From Triatoma infestans (Eukaryota > Arthropoda > Insecta > Hemiptera > Reduviidae): a stretch of 64,000 bases of DNA. A program made the translations under genes and the position numbers. Positions within the stretch are counted from its first letter, which is position 1; each line of letters starts with the position of its first letter. Shown one piece after another: positions 20,822 to 31,460 of this stretch. The stretch lies in contig JAAEAF010000249.1 in assembly GCA_011037195.1 (NCBI GenBank), positions 1 through 64,000 of the forward strand, written 5' to 3'. Below the pieces are notes generated by a model. It had not been told where the DNA came from. It worked only from the letters and a program-made list of their open reading frames with translations, and did no database searches.

Positions 20822-21213
20822 ACTTGTGCCACTAATATTAAAAAATTATAGACTATACAGAACAAATTTCTTAGTCTCGCGACTGACTCACTACGATTCA
20901 CCATGAGACAACTTCAACAGAAATTGTACACAACTACATCAAAAATAGACTACTAAAACTACTGACATCCTTAGACACTGCCACACAAGCCCTTTATGCC
21001 GCGAAATTTGAACTATGACAGAACAAATACATACAGACACAAAAGAATTAGAAGCATCCTTAATTAACCGTTCCCCCTGAGCTGTAGGTTTTTCCTTTCT
21101 TTTTTCCCAGCAATATAAGTCTCCCACAATAATATGTCAATTTAATTTGTATTGAAGAGTGTAATGACAATTCAATGTCTTTTTTAAAAATATGTATGTA
21201 AAAATTTGTAAAT
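20822..21213. other. Foreign segment inside H-element
   Basis: Lies between H unit halves. A stretch near 20900 reads HETTSTEIVHNYIKNRLLKL and could be a degraded LINE C-terminus, but I cannot support a family. Confidence 0.35.
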
Positions 21214-21224
21214 AACATTGAATT

Positions 21225-21787
21225 TCGACAGTGCCGACAATACAATATTTCGACAATACAATATATGACGCTTTCGAAAATAACAGAAGCTTTCGACAAC
21301 TTAAAAGACTACAGGACAACAGATCTAAACTCTCCCTAGGCAACAAAAGACTAATTTATACATCTATTTTAAAGCCTATCTGGGCGTACGGAATAGAACT
21401 ATGGGGTTCAACCGAACGCTCAAATCTCCAAAGACTCCAATCCCTACAATCCAGAATCCTCCGTAACATTGTAAACGCCAACCGAACTATACATACTGAT
21501 CTTAATATACCGTTCATTGCTCAAGTAGCCCAAACCCGTTCAGGAAATTCCATATTAACCTACAGACTCACACAAACCCTTTAATTCAATACCTGTCTTC
21601 CCGAACACTTACTAATAACCCTCCTAGACGTCTTAAAAAACAATGGCCTCGTGATCTCCTCTCAAGTGAAGAGATTCAATAGTGATTTTATATAGTTTTG
21701 GAGTTTCACCATTGGGTTCTTTGTATGATTGTTACATATAGCGCTACCGCGCTGATTATACCATGAATAAAGATTAAAAAAAAACAA
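21225..21787 (+). pseudogene. 5'-truncated Jockey-clade LINE tail
   Basis: A 563-bp insertion flanked by AACATTGAATT at 21214-21224 and 21788-21798. The frame from 21231 reads LSLGNKRLIYTSILKPIWAY, IELWGSTERSNLQRLQSLQS and LRNIVNANRT, the thumb/C-terminal region of Jockey-type ORF2. A frameshift at about 21590 leads to NPPRRLKKQWPRDLLSSEEI and a stop at 21680-21682, the usual Jockey C-terminus. An AATAAA at about 21766 precedes the A tail. No RNase H, as expected for this clade. Confidence 0.9.
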
Positions 21788-22500
21788 AACATTGAATTGA
21801 AAATTTGTTTTGGAGAAAACGCGTAAAACTGAAAAAAACAAAAGTGCTTCCGCTTGATAGGTTTTGCTCGAAAACTTCCGGTCGGAGACGGTGGTAATAC
21901 CTCCGGAATTATTTATCAAATTTTAAAAATATCTTAGATTTTTCGTTTAAGAGATATTTTGTTCACATATTTACACACAAACCATTCGCTAAAAAACGGA
22001 ACCTCAAAACATGTATTTCCGGTGAAAACTCGAGAACGAAGATCGAAAATTTGACACGATCGCAATACTTAGTGAAAGTAATTAATGACGCAGATCTGAT
22101 GAAAAGTAATAATGGATACAGATGCCGCCTCATAGAGCATACTGGGTTGCCCCCCCCCCAAAGAAGGGTGTAAACACTGTTATAATCGGCGTTAAAAAAT
22201 TCAATATCATCAGCTAGAATCAAAAGCCAGAACGTCGGATTGAATATTTCGTAGGAGATATTTATAAATAAATATTCCATAGGAGGAAAAGCAATATAGG
22301 ATGGTATGGAAGAAGTAGAACAATGCATGCCCCCTAAATCATGCAGTAGTAATAAATAAAAAAAATAAAAAATAAAGTAAAGCTGAAATGTAACGTAGAA
22401 GATGGTAGAAAGTAAAATGAATACAGGAAGAATGATATATGAAGAATACAGGCAGTATGACAAAGTTAGAAGATGCATATGAATAACTACATTTCTCTGG

Positions 22501-22635
22501 AAGCTGTAGGAGAGTGACAGAGAGAGATCGTGCTATATGTGGATTACAGATGATGTAAGGGTATGTGATAGTTGTTCGGAAGACGAGAAGAACAACCTAC
22601 TCTTGTATTGTAAAGGGTGCGTTCTCATGTAGATT
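22501..22635 (+). pseudogene. Possible LINE zinc-knuckle scrap
   Basis: A short open frame reads VCDSCSEDEKNNLLLYCKGC and stops at 22633-22635. The spacing resembles LINE C-terminal knuckles with the His replaced by Asn. A PHD-finger start was considered but not supported. Too short for certainty. Confidence 0.25.
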
Positions 22636-22879
22636 ATATTGAATTCTTGTTGTAAACATCTCAACAGATAGCAAGATTATTATCCCGGGCGGGTTAGTAG
22701 TCTCGTTTTTCTGGTGTAATAAGGAAAAGAAAACCACATTCTTATAACGAAATGTATGTCAATTTTTTCAACAAAAAATAATAAATAAATAAATAAATCA
22801 ACTTTTACTAAGTATTTATTCCAGTTGAAGTAGCGTAATTCTACGATTGGCCCAGAACGAAAAGCTGCCCTCCCCCATA

Positions 22880-22985
22880 AAACTCTATAGGTAATGGAAT
22901 CAATTGCCAGCAAATTCGCCACATGAAAATAGATTTAATGGTTCCATTAGCAACTATATCAAGGCACCACTACCGCGCTACCAAG
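22880..22985 (-). repeat. Repeat V, copy 1 (shared with 27600-27720)
   Basis: On the minus strand GCGCGGTAGTGGTGCCTTGA, GTTGCTAATG and AATTTGCTGGCAATTGATTC match 27600-27720. In both places an H end or AT-rich DNA follows. Function unknown. Confidence 0.6.
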
Positions 22986-23093
22986 TGCATTTAAACTATG
23001 CATTAAATCCTCTGTCATGCCCCCCGCAAAAACGTTTTGGCAAATGGATTTTTTAACCACCTTCATATCCTTATCTCTCAACTTCATAATTTT

Positions 23094-24072
23094 TACTTTT
23101 ACTCACTCCTAGTAAGAGGAAGTATTGTAATCGTGTCAAATTTTCGATATCGAGTTTTCACCGGAAATATCCGTTTTGAGGTCCCCTGAGTCTAAAAAAG
23201 TGGTTTTTAGCCAATGGTCTGTGTGTGTGTGTGTGTGTGTGTGTAAACAGCATAGCTCACAAACGAAAAACGTAGAAAGTTGAACCTTGATATTCCGTTT
23301 AGGTATCCACCATGGAATCTGACAGTACGTTATCTGTCAAAATTCCTCAACCGGAAGTACCACTTTAATAGTTGGATTTTTTACTTTTTTGCGATTTTCT
23401 CAAAAATGGCTCCGACGATTTTCTTTAAACGTTAAACATCAACCACACATATAATGAGCTACAACTTTTATTTGAAACATTTCTCCGAGAAAATGCATTG
23501 AAGGGCACTTTTGGGGGAAGGGGTGGGGGTAGGTTTCCATCTAAAGTGCTATTTCAGTTTGTAAGACAATTCTGTCATCTAAATAATGTTAATTAGAATT
23601 AAATATGTTGTTGACATTCCGAGTTTGAAAAAATCGGATAACCGGAAGTGCGTTTACTTTACCATTTTACTAAATGATTTATTCACTTTTTCGCAATTTT
23701 CTCAAAAATGGCTCCGACGATTCGAAAAAGAAATAAACTACGCATACAAAGTTGTATAACTTTTATTTCAAACATTTCTGTGGGAAAATTTATTTAAGGG
23801 ATATTTTTAGGGGAGGGGTGGGGTTAGATTTTCATCAAAGTGCTATCCTAGTTGATTATACAATTCTATCATCCAACCATAATTAGTTAGAAATAAATAG
23901 ATGGCTGAAATTCCGAGTTTCAAGAAAATTAGTAAACCGGAAGTGCGCTTTTACTGAACAGTTTTCGACGAATTTCATTAAATTTGGTACACAAACTATA
24001 AAATTTGTCAATTATCGTTTTGAGAACTGGAGTAAGAGAAAGTTGTGTGAGTGTTTCACACCAGATTTTTTG
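23094..24072 (+). mobile_element. H-element, reference full-length copy
   Basis: Left ACTCACTCCTAGTAAGAGG, CGTGTCAAATTTTCGATAT, GAGGTCCCCTGAGTC, a (GT)n tract (23218-23244), then CCGGAAG boxes at 23351, 23642 and 23937, giving two internal units of 291 and 295 bp. Right end ACTGGAGTAAGAGAAAGT, hairpin GTGTGA-GTGTT-TCACAC and a T run. The rc of the right ACTTTCTCTTACTCC matches the left end in better copies (8015, 62524). No coding capacity. Confidence 0.9.
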
Positions 24073-24172
24073 TTTTCTTTACAATTCAAAAATTTGATGT
24101 GTTGAGAAGATTTTTTTCAGCCTTTTTATAAATTTTTATTTATTTATTTTTTTTTTACATCTTTTTTGTATC

Positions 24173-24211
24173 TCTACGTTTCGACATCCTTATGTGTCAT
24201 TTTCAAGAGAT
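24173..24211 (-). ncRNA. Hammerhead-like motif, family D, degenerate
   Basis: Minus strand: CTTGAAAATGACACATAAGG, then a GTCGAAACG box. Overall shape and the GAAAC box match a hammerhead, but the first core box (TTGAAAA for CTGATGA) lacks the key G. Confidence 0.3.
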
Positions 24212-24737
24212 TATTTTTTATTTTAATATATTTTAAGCATAATTAGATTTTGTTTTATTATTATCATCTATGTATGCTTTTTTAAAAAAAATAACTTAAT
24301 GGTTATTTCTTGTCGGTTATGTTAAACATTTTTTTTGGAGATTTCATCATTACGTGTCGATTAAAAATGATTTTATTTGTTTTATACTTTTTTGTTTTTT
24401 TGTTTGAGTCTACCAGCCAGCACACTAAACAAGCAGGGTAGGACAAAAAAAAAATCGGCCTTTATAAATAGTAAACATAGAAATGTTTCTAAAAACACCA
24501 AAGCGTATGGAACATTTACGAATGATAATGATATTTTAATGAAATGTAAAACAATTGTGGAAAAAAAAAGTATAACAAATAAAATCATTTTTAATCGACA
24601 CGTAGTAATGAAATCTACAAAAAAATGTTTAACATAACCGACAAAAAATAACCATTAAGTTATTTTTAAAAAAACATACATGGATAATAATAAAACAAAA
24701 CTTAATTTTCTCTTAAAATATATTAAGATAAAAAAAA

Positions 24738-24777
24738 TCTCTTGAAAATGACACATAAGGTTGTCGAAACTTCGAGA
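24738..24777 (+). ncRNA. Hammerhead-like motif, family D, degenerate
   Basis: Mirror copy of 24173-24211 in the other arm, with GTTGTCGAAAC. Confidence 0.3.
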
Positions 24778-24979
24778 CACAGAAGAAATGTAAAAAAATT
24801 AAAATAAAAATTTATAAAAAGGCTGAAAAAAATTTTGGTTAAAAATCTGCTCAACACATCAAGTTTTTAAATTGAAAAGAAAACAAAAAAAAAAAACTAT
24901 AAGCTACAATTAAACAGAGCCTGCATAAAAGAAATAAGAACTTCATAACAATTATTTCTCTGATCTCTTAGGTTTCCGC

Positions 24980-25115
24980 GGCCATTTTTATGGAAAACAC
25001 TTGAGTTTCTGGGTTAAGACTGCGTCAGTGGTTTGCTGAAAACCGAAGTTTCACGTATGTTGCAATGAGTCTCTTCAGGGTCGTTACACATTGGAAGCCA
25101 ATAAGGCAACCTGCA
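24980..25115 (-). mobile_element. Hammerhead-bearing repeat, family C
   Basis: Shares CCGCGGCCATTTT, GACTGCGTCAGTGGTTTGCT, the core and CCAATAAGGCAAC blocks with 59870-60050 and 45800-45945. Confidence 0.7.
25031..25080 (-). ncRNA. Hammerhead-like motif, family C
   Basis: Minus strand: CTGAAGA, a stem II region GACTCATTGCAACATACGT, GAAA, then CTTC. Core boxes are intact, but the stem III/cleavage part departs from the ACGTC of the family consensus. Confidence 0.5.
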
Positions 25116-25257
25116 GAAGTGAGAGAGGTGTGGCAGAGAATAGTTGAGGAGGCCAAGGGAAGCTTATCTGGACCATAGAGTCAAGAATGAAGAAGACAAA
25201 GAAGGAGAAGAAACGTTGCAATTTTAAAGAAAATTGATTACATAAATTCCATCAATT

Positions 25258-25310
25258 GGAGTAAGAGAAAGTCCTGTGACACAGGTATTTTTTTTCAGAG
25301 CAGATTCAGA
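25258..25310 (+). mobile_element. H-element right-end relic
   Basis: TTGGAGTAAGAGAAAGTCCTG and a T run match the H right end; the hairpin is eroded. Confidence 0.5.
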
Positions 25311-26099
25311 TGAAAATTTGGAAAATGACAGAGCCTTATACTATAGTGATTTGCATGTATTATATAGTTTAACCAACTTTATTATACTATAGACAATTAA
25401 TGTGTTGTTAAAATCCCAAGTTTAAAGAAACTTTTGACAATTAAAATGTTGTGACCTGTAATCATAGAAAGTTCTAATGAATGCTTTAACACGAAAACTT
25501 TTACTAATAATTATGTAAATCTAATAAATAAATCATTATTAAATGTCAAAATTTTTTTTTTTTTTTTTTAGAGTGTAAATCGATTAGAGTAAAATGAATG
25601 AAAAAACACTTATTAAAAATCGTAGGCATTTCTCTTTAACAATAAGCCGTTAATGAGGAATGAATAGCTGTAAATGGTAGAAGTTGGCCCCCCTTGCAAG
25701 TTAACACCCCTCTGGAGATCATTAATACGTTCCGTTGATTATTAAACGATCCACAATTAAGCCATTATAACTTGTATGCGGATGAAAATCCAAAATAATA
25801 ATAATAATAATAATAACTCTGTTTCTGGCTGAAAGAGGAACTTATCTGATAAATGAAAAAATATAAAAGAAATTTTAAGAGATCCTACAAAATATCGCCA
25901 TATCATATCATTCCTTCAAATATTTTACAAAAAAGATGTCGCAAAAGAACTAATATTAATAATACTGACAAATTAAAATAATAAACAATTAAAAATGACA
26001 ATTACTCCAAAATTATAGCTATGGCTAATGGAATACAAGACAAATAGCATAATTAAGTTGTAATAATGTAAATATGGTGGATGGCGATATTTTGGTGGA
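25311..26099. other. Unassigned stretch with (AAT)n
   Basis: 25365-25455 has scraps of an H unit (CCCAAGTTTAAAGAAAC). An (AAT)n tract lies at about 25796-25816. Otherwise nothing recognisable. Confidence 0.45.
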
Positions 26100-26290
26100 T
26101 AACATCTGGTATTTTATCCTTGTAGCATGCATATTCCTTTGGTTCCTGACCGGTTTCGGTTTTTCATCCATCGTCAGAGTAAATTTATCAAGTTCGTTTT
26201 TGAGAGTTCACTTCAACACAATATTCCTGTTACCTTGACAGTGGAACAAAAGGAATAGGCCTGCTACGACGGATAAAATACCATGTAATA
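26100..26290 (-). mobile_element. Hammerhead-bearing repeat, family B, with inverted flanks
   Basis: Minus strand: CTCTGACGATGG core region, CCGAAACCGGTCAGGAAC, then GGATAAAATACCAGATG. About 40 bp at 26107-26146 recur inverted at 26243-26283 (GGAACAAAAGGAATA, GACGGATAAAATACCA), so this is again an inverted arrangement. Confidence 0.7.
26144..26182 (-). ncRNA. Hammerhead-like motif, family B
   Basis: CTGACGA (variable seventh position), stem II region TGGATGAAAAACC with only two outer pairs, GAAA and CCGGTC. Core and cleavage residue are kept; stem II is weak. Confidence 0.5.
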
Positions 26291-26762
26291 ATTATTGTTA
26301 ATACGTAATTGCAATTATCTGAAATTTGTATCTGATGAGAATTTGAATCGTAAACTACCATGGACCTTTTGGAGAAAGTGGGTGACAGTCTAGAGAGGAT
26401 AGTCTGAGGAGCTGAGAAATATTTAGGACTATCCTGTGAACTTCATAAGTAATTCATTTAATATTGGACCTTTTACAAAAAAAAAAAAAAAATTAAAGAG
26501 GTCCTCCTGTAAATAAGATATATATAATGCACACAGCTTCTTATCTTCCTCATGTCTCTAATCGCGACACGCTATTCAGATGCAGTAGCTCTTGTCTTCA
26601 TATGAACAGCAACCTTAAATACCACTGCTTCAGATTAGCATCTAAAATTTTTACCAAAACTGGTCGCCCCCCTCACCCAAATATTTAAATATTCAGGATT
26701 CTTGGGTTCTAACAGATTCCTTCCTGGTATTATAGTCTGGATTTTTGCTAAGTAACACTGAC
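26291..26762. other. Unassigned stretch
   Basis: No supported feature; poly-A at about 26477. Confidence 0.4.
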
Positions 26763-27010
26763 AAGTTGAGGTACATGATTAGCTCAGTGATAGTGAACTG
26801 GATACTTACAACGCTGAGGTTCCCGGGTGCGAATCCAGCAGTACGGCCTTTAGTATTTCTCGCCCCATAGGATCCTCTACAGCTCACTGTCCGGTGACTG
26901 AGAGATTCTCTCAGTACAGTAATGTCTGTAATGAGAGAATACTACCCGGTGGCCGGCAATGCAGCAAAAAGGTTGCTGACACCAGTGACCTAATATGTTG
27001 ACTCACTTTA
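26763..27010 (+). mobile_element. tRNA-derived SINE, diverged
   Basis: A box TTAGCTCAGTGATAG, B box GGGTGCGAATCC, body CTCTACAGCTCACTGTCCGG and a GAGAGAAT hairpin segment, tail GGCCGGCAATGCAGC. No A tail remains. Confidence 0.75.
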
Positions 27011-27599
27011 AATTGTGTAAATGACAACAGATTGTTGACTTACTAGGGTCAAATCTGTCTGAATATTTCTGCGCAAGAGCGGCGGAAAAAAGTAGAAAAT
27101 AGTTTACAAAACTTGGTAATTTGCAAAATATGTTCTATAAAAATGATTTTAATGACATTTTATATTAAATGAATCAATTTAAAATTTACAGATAGATATT
27201 TAATTGCAATATATTTATCTAAAAACGATTGCTGATTGACTTACCTAACATAAAATTAATTTATTCCTAGAGAAATGCGACCTAGCATGCATGATGATAG
27301 CTGGTTGGTAGCGTGATGAATGTGGAACAGTGTAGCTGCGAGTCGCTTGAGGAGTAATGTGACAAGTTAGAACTCTTGCAGTTTCTAACAGTGATGAGCT
27401 AGTTGTGTGGCTTTGAACCTTTCAAGGTTGTGGTTGAAGCTCTTTAAAGTTAGTAAGTAACTCATCCTAAGCTTCCCCCTCCTCCGATGGTCAGCTTATA
27501 TTTCACTTTGTCTTACCGCGGTAGATACAGCTTTTAGGTGAGAGATTGGCTGTCGTGGTTGAACTAATTCGCCAATACATTGAGTTGGGCGTGGCAGTG
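27011..27599. other. Unassigned stretch
   Basis: 27280-27600 is less AT-rich than average and leads into repeat V. No frame or motif supports a gene. Confidence 0.4.
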
Positions 27600-27720
27600 G
27601 ATGTAATTAGTGGTTGAAGCGCGCTTGGTAGGGCGATGGTGGCTCCTTGATGCGGTTGCTAATGAAAATACGGAAACCAGCTTTTCTGTAGCAAATTTAC
27701 TGGCTATTGATTCAATAATT
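27600..27720 (+). repeat. Repeat V, copy 2
   Basis: Homologous to minus-strand 22880-22985 (GCGCTTGGTAG, GGTTGCTAATG, AATTTACTGGCTATTGATTC). Followed directly by an H right-end relic at 27722. Confidence 0.6.
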
Positions 27721-27721
27721 G

Positions 27722-27770
27722 CAGTAAGAGAAAGCCGTGTGAAAGTTTCTCAAAGGGATTTTTTTTTTTA
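27722..27770 (+). mobile_element. H-element right-end relic
   Basis: GCAGTAAGAGAAAGCCGTGTG, then a T run. Confidence 0.5.
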
Positions 27771-28798
27771 TTATTTATTTACTTATTTATTAATTTATTT
27801 ATTTATTTAGTTTCTTTTTAGTAATCAAAAATTTTTAAACATGTACACTTCAAAGGGAACTACATAATCAAAATGGAGTTGCAATATTACGACAAATATT
27901 ACTAAAAGAATATTATTAGTATGGTGGTATGAAAACTGTTGCTTGGTAACAGGAGGTAACAGAGTGAGCAAACTGTCATCAAGGTGAAATCAAAGATAGT
28001 AAAATGTTTTGCTGGTTCAAGAGAGAGAAGAGAGAATGAGAGAGCCAGTTGTATAGATAACGCCGTCACAGACATACAGACACACCAATCTAACACAGAG
28101 ACATACACATATACACAGACATCAGTACGGTACTGTCACATAGGTTTCATACTGATAGTGAAACTTCCCATCATGTCCCAGTCACACTGGTCGGTTCGCC
28201 CCCGCCTCCCTCGCACGTTATTCTCCTCCATAAAACAACACCTACCCATACCGTTAGCTTTGGCTACAAATTTCAACTTTAGCTCTGCAGAAATCTCTCA
28301 ATTTTTTCCCTATGCATTCTGCCCTCATTCTCTCGCCACACTTATAAATTATTAGACACATCTTACATTACCGTTGTTTTACCATGTCTTTTGTTTTTGT
28401 TTGTTTGTACATTCTACCCATATAAATCCATAAATAAATTAAAGACCAACGACCAGACATTCAAACCTGTTACATTATTAATAGGTTTTGGGAAGAGGAC
28501 TTAAACAGTATTGTTGTTCAAAACTCTTCAGTCAGTAAAAGAATTCATTGTTTCAGTACAATAATTATTTTCTACAAAATTATTATAATTGAAATACAAA
28601 AATAATGCAGAAAGTTTATAAGAATCATTCATTAAAAGAAATTTTCTTAAAATTTATTCATTTATAAATTTATTTTCTAGGAAGCGAATTATCATTTATT
28701 TATTTATTTATTTATATCAAGACGGGGCTGGGCTAAAAGTTATAATCAATATAACAATAGATTTTTATATTTTTCATCAGACACAATTGGAACGTTTT
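27771..28798. other. Unassigned stretch
   Basis: Includes an open frame of 123 codons (27984-28355) of low-complexity composition with no domain I recognise, and TTTA-type runs near 28693. I see no gene I can support. Confidence 0.4.
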
Positions 28799-29221
28799 AC
28801 TTTCTCTTATTCCTAGTAAGAGGAAGTATTGTAATCGTGTCAAATTTTCGATATCAAGTTTTCACCGGAAATATCCGTTTTGAGGTCCCCTGAGTCCAAA
28901 AAAGTGGTTTTTAGCAAATGGTCTGGGAAAATTCATTTAAGGGCACTTTTAAGGGAGGGGTGGAGTTACAGCTTTCTCTAAATTGCTATCATAGTTGATT
29001 ATACAATTCTATCATCCAAAGAAAATTAATTAGAAATAAATAGATTACCTAATTCCGAGTTTTAAGAAAATTAATAAACCGGAAGTGCACTTTTACGAAA
29101 TGTTTTTTCAATTTTCGGAGAATTTCAATAAAATTTCGTACACTAACTATGAAATTTGTCAATTATAATTTTGAGAACTGGAGTAAGAGAAAGTTGTGTG
29201 AGTGTTCACACCAGATTTTTT
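28799..29221 (+). mobile_element. H-element with internal deletion
   Basis: Left end ACTTTCTCTTATTCCTAGTA to GTGGTTTTTAGCAAATGG, then a jump past the GT tract and the first unit into the second (GGGAAAATTCATTTAAGGG). Right end GGAGTAAGAGAAAGTTGTG and a slightly broken hairpin. Confidence 0.9.
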
Positions 29222-29945
29222 TAATTATAAATTGAATTGTACTCAGTAAAAAAAAAAAAAAAAATGTTAGCAATCCTACATTTTATTAGAGAAAAGCTTA
29301 TCTCTAGCGCCACCCCCCCTAAAAAAAAGTTTCCTCAGAAAACTTTTCAAATTGAAGTGGGGGGTGGGATCTATTTTGGAACACTCAGACGTCCTTTTTC
29401 ACTTGCTGTAGTAATTTTCTTAAATCGGTTGCCTTCGATATTATACAGGAAGGAAGTACTTTACATCAACATGAAAATGCACTTTAGTGAATAGTGCGAC
29501 ATTCCGGTGGATTTCTCAGGAACACTCTAAAAATAAATTTTTTCTCGATAAACGTACTGATAAAAAATAAATAAATCGTTTAGAAAATTTGCATCTCTGA
29601 GTAAGCGATTTTTTTCAAACTCGAAATTTTTGTAAGAAATTTAATTCTCATTAATACTATACCGATTAATATCAACTTCTCTGATTTTTTTTTATTTTTA
29701 TTAAATAAACGTAATATATGCACTCTGGTTAATACGTTTACGAAGTTTAAAGAAAATCTTTCGAGTCCTCTTTGGAAAAAAACGCTACAAAAAACTGGAA
29801 AGAACCATTCAATAAAACGGAATCCTTTGCTGCTTGGAGATTGTTTGAGTACTGGAAACCGGTCGGTCGATGACAAAATAAAGTTAAGCTGTCACATGGA
29901 AGAAAAGAAAAAACTCTGTTTATCAGCAAACTGGACCCAAAAGGC
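29222..29945. other. H unit scraps and family A end relic
   Basis: 29575-29825 resembles reversed H unit sequence (CTGGAAAGAACCATTC). GGAAACCGGTCGGTCGATGAC at 29850-29870 looks like the last part of a family A core. Otherwise unassigned. Confidence 0.4.
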
Positions 29946-30296
29946 CTGATAAATAAATAAATAAATAAATAGAATCCAAAGAGAGGGATCTAAAACAGAG
30001 AGAGAGAGACACACACCAAATTGAGAGTCTCACTCGCTACTCAGGCTAGACTAGAGTGAGAGACTCTATTTTTATATACTGCAGCGCTAGCCCTACCAGG
30101 AACAGTCTTTAGAACAGTTTATACAGCAGACCCAACGCGTCAGCAACCAACTCACTCTAAATCACTCACTACCAATTTCTATATTCGTGTAAAGTCCTGG
30201 CAGTTTGTGTTACTTTCTCATTGTACACTGTTCAGCATTATTTCCAGTTTATTTATCACTCAAACCCAATTCTGTCCTTTTCATATCCATTACAAT
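29946..30296 (+). mobile_element. Solo LTR, diverged
   Basis: ATAGAATCC, a GAGAGAGA tract, GACTAGAGTGAGAGACTC, TATA-like TTTTATATAC, GAACAGTC, then GTAAAGTCCTGGCAGTTTGT and a U5-like end near CATATCCATTAC. Closest relative 37911-38262. Boundaries approximate; no clean target-site duplication. Confidence 0.65.
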
Positions 30297-30535
30297 AAAG
30301 TTTTACAAACAATTTTAGAGACAATAACACACACAAAAAAAAAACGCTCTCTTTCTCTCAGAGAAATTTTAAAAACATATATTTTTGCAAAAATGCTCTG
30401 TACGTAATTCGAGCTATACTTCGTCACTGCCATCTATATAGCATGACCAAGGAAGTAATATGTATATTGAAACAGAGAAGTTTCTAAATTATATTGCGAA
30501 TTAGGAGCAAATTTCTTTTAAATGTTTTTCACTTT
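30297..30535. other. Unassigned stretch
   Basis: No recognisable feature. Confidence 0.4.
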
Positions 30536-31460
30536 TTTACTTTTTCTTAGTAGTTAGTAGTAAGAGGAAGTATTGTAATCGTGTCAAATTTTTGATATCG
30601 ACTTTTCACCGAAAATATCTACTCTGACGTGCCCTGAGTCCAAAAAAGTGTTCTTTTTAGCAATTTGTGTGTGCGTGTGTCTGAGTGGGATACAGCATAT
30701 ATCAAAAACGAAAAATCAAAATGTTCAAACTTAATATTCCGTTAAAATGCTATCATCCCAACGATTTTCATTAAACATTATATATCAACTACGCATACGT
30801 ACAAAGAGCTACAACTTTTATTTGAAACATTATTCCGGGAAAATTCATTTAAGGGCACTTTTTGGGGGAGGGATGGGCTTATTTTTTTTTCTCTCTAAAA
30901 TGCAGTTTATTACATAATTCTGTCATTTAATTAGAATGAATATTAATCTATTTTCTAGAATCTATTAATCTAGAACTGACACAATTTTTTTTCAGTTTTC
31001 TGTATTTTCTCTAAAATGGCTTCAACGATTTTTCTTTAAAAATAGTTATGTGAACTACACACACATAAAGAGCTACAACTTTTATTTGAAATATTTCTCC
31101 GGATTAACTCATTTAAGGGGGCTTTTGGAGGAGGGGGAAGCTTATGTTTTCGTCTAAAGTACTGGTCTTAGTTGATTATACAATTCTACTATCAAAACAT
31201 AATTAATTAGAAATAAATAGATTGCCAAAAATTATGAGTTTCAAGAAAATTAGTAAACCGGAAGGAAGTACGTTTTTACGAACAGGTTTTTTTTTTTTTT
31301 TTTTTTTTTTTTAGTTATCGCGATTTTCTTTATAAAAACACCGACGATTATCATTAAATTAAATTTAATTGAAAACTAATTTATAAAATTTATGAATTAC
31401 AATTTTGTAAATGTTTGCAGTAAGAGAAAGTTGTGTGAGTGTTTCAGAACAGATTTTTTT
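30536..31460 (+). mobile_element. H-element, long copy
   Basis: Left end GTAGTAAGAGGAAGTATTG, a GTGTGTGCGTGTG tract, two internal units (GGGCACTTTTTGGGGGAGG and GGGGGCTTTTGGAGG), AACCGGAAGG at 31257, a long T run at 31289-31311, and right end GCAGTAAGAGAAAGTTGTG with GTGTGAGTGTTTC. The first CCGGAAG box is lost. Confidence 0.85.

Larger units (their letters stand above)
18676..22080 (-). mobile_element. H-element, subfamily 2, split by two LINEs
   Basis: Right end at 18676 (CATGTGAAACATTCACACG), unit sequence to 19135, resumption at 20651 (GGAACCATACATTATACTG), and again from 21788 to the left module ending CACGATCGCAATACTTAGTG at about 22070. Removing the insertions restores an ordinary H order. 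20822-21213 is an additional foreign piece. Confidence 0.75.
24073..24893. mobile_element. Long inverted-repeat element carrying family D motif in each arm
   Basis: Arms of about 325 bp (24073-24395 and 24565-24893) are inverted copies around a ~170-bp centre. Each arm holds a family D sequence (TGAAAATGACACATAAGG, GTCGAAAC). An RNA across it would fold into a long hairpin. It directly follows an H right end. The open frames in it are by-products of the symmetry. Confidence 0.8.

Noticed and set aside
21963..22478. 171-codon minus-strand frame rich in Phe, Tyr and Leu
   Set aside because: Its first half overlaps an H left module and the remainder is AT-rich low-complexity sequence; membrane-like appearance follows from composition.
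22549..22635. Start of a PHD finger (CDSC ... CKGC)
   Set aside because: Only four Cys in a 29-codon frame, no following His/Cys half; spacing fits a decayed LINE knuckle as well.
24377..24637. 86-codon frame and its antisense counterpart
   Set aside because: Both fall in the inverted-repeat element and are by-products of the symmetry and A/T runs.
27984..28355. 123-codon plus-strand open frame as a host gene
   Set aside because: Low-complexity composition, no domain, no splice context beyond chance.
29580..29929. Two overlapping minus-strand frames of 60-98 codons
   Set aside because: They run through decayed H unit sequence and a family A relic.
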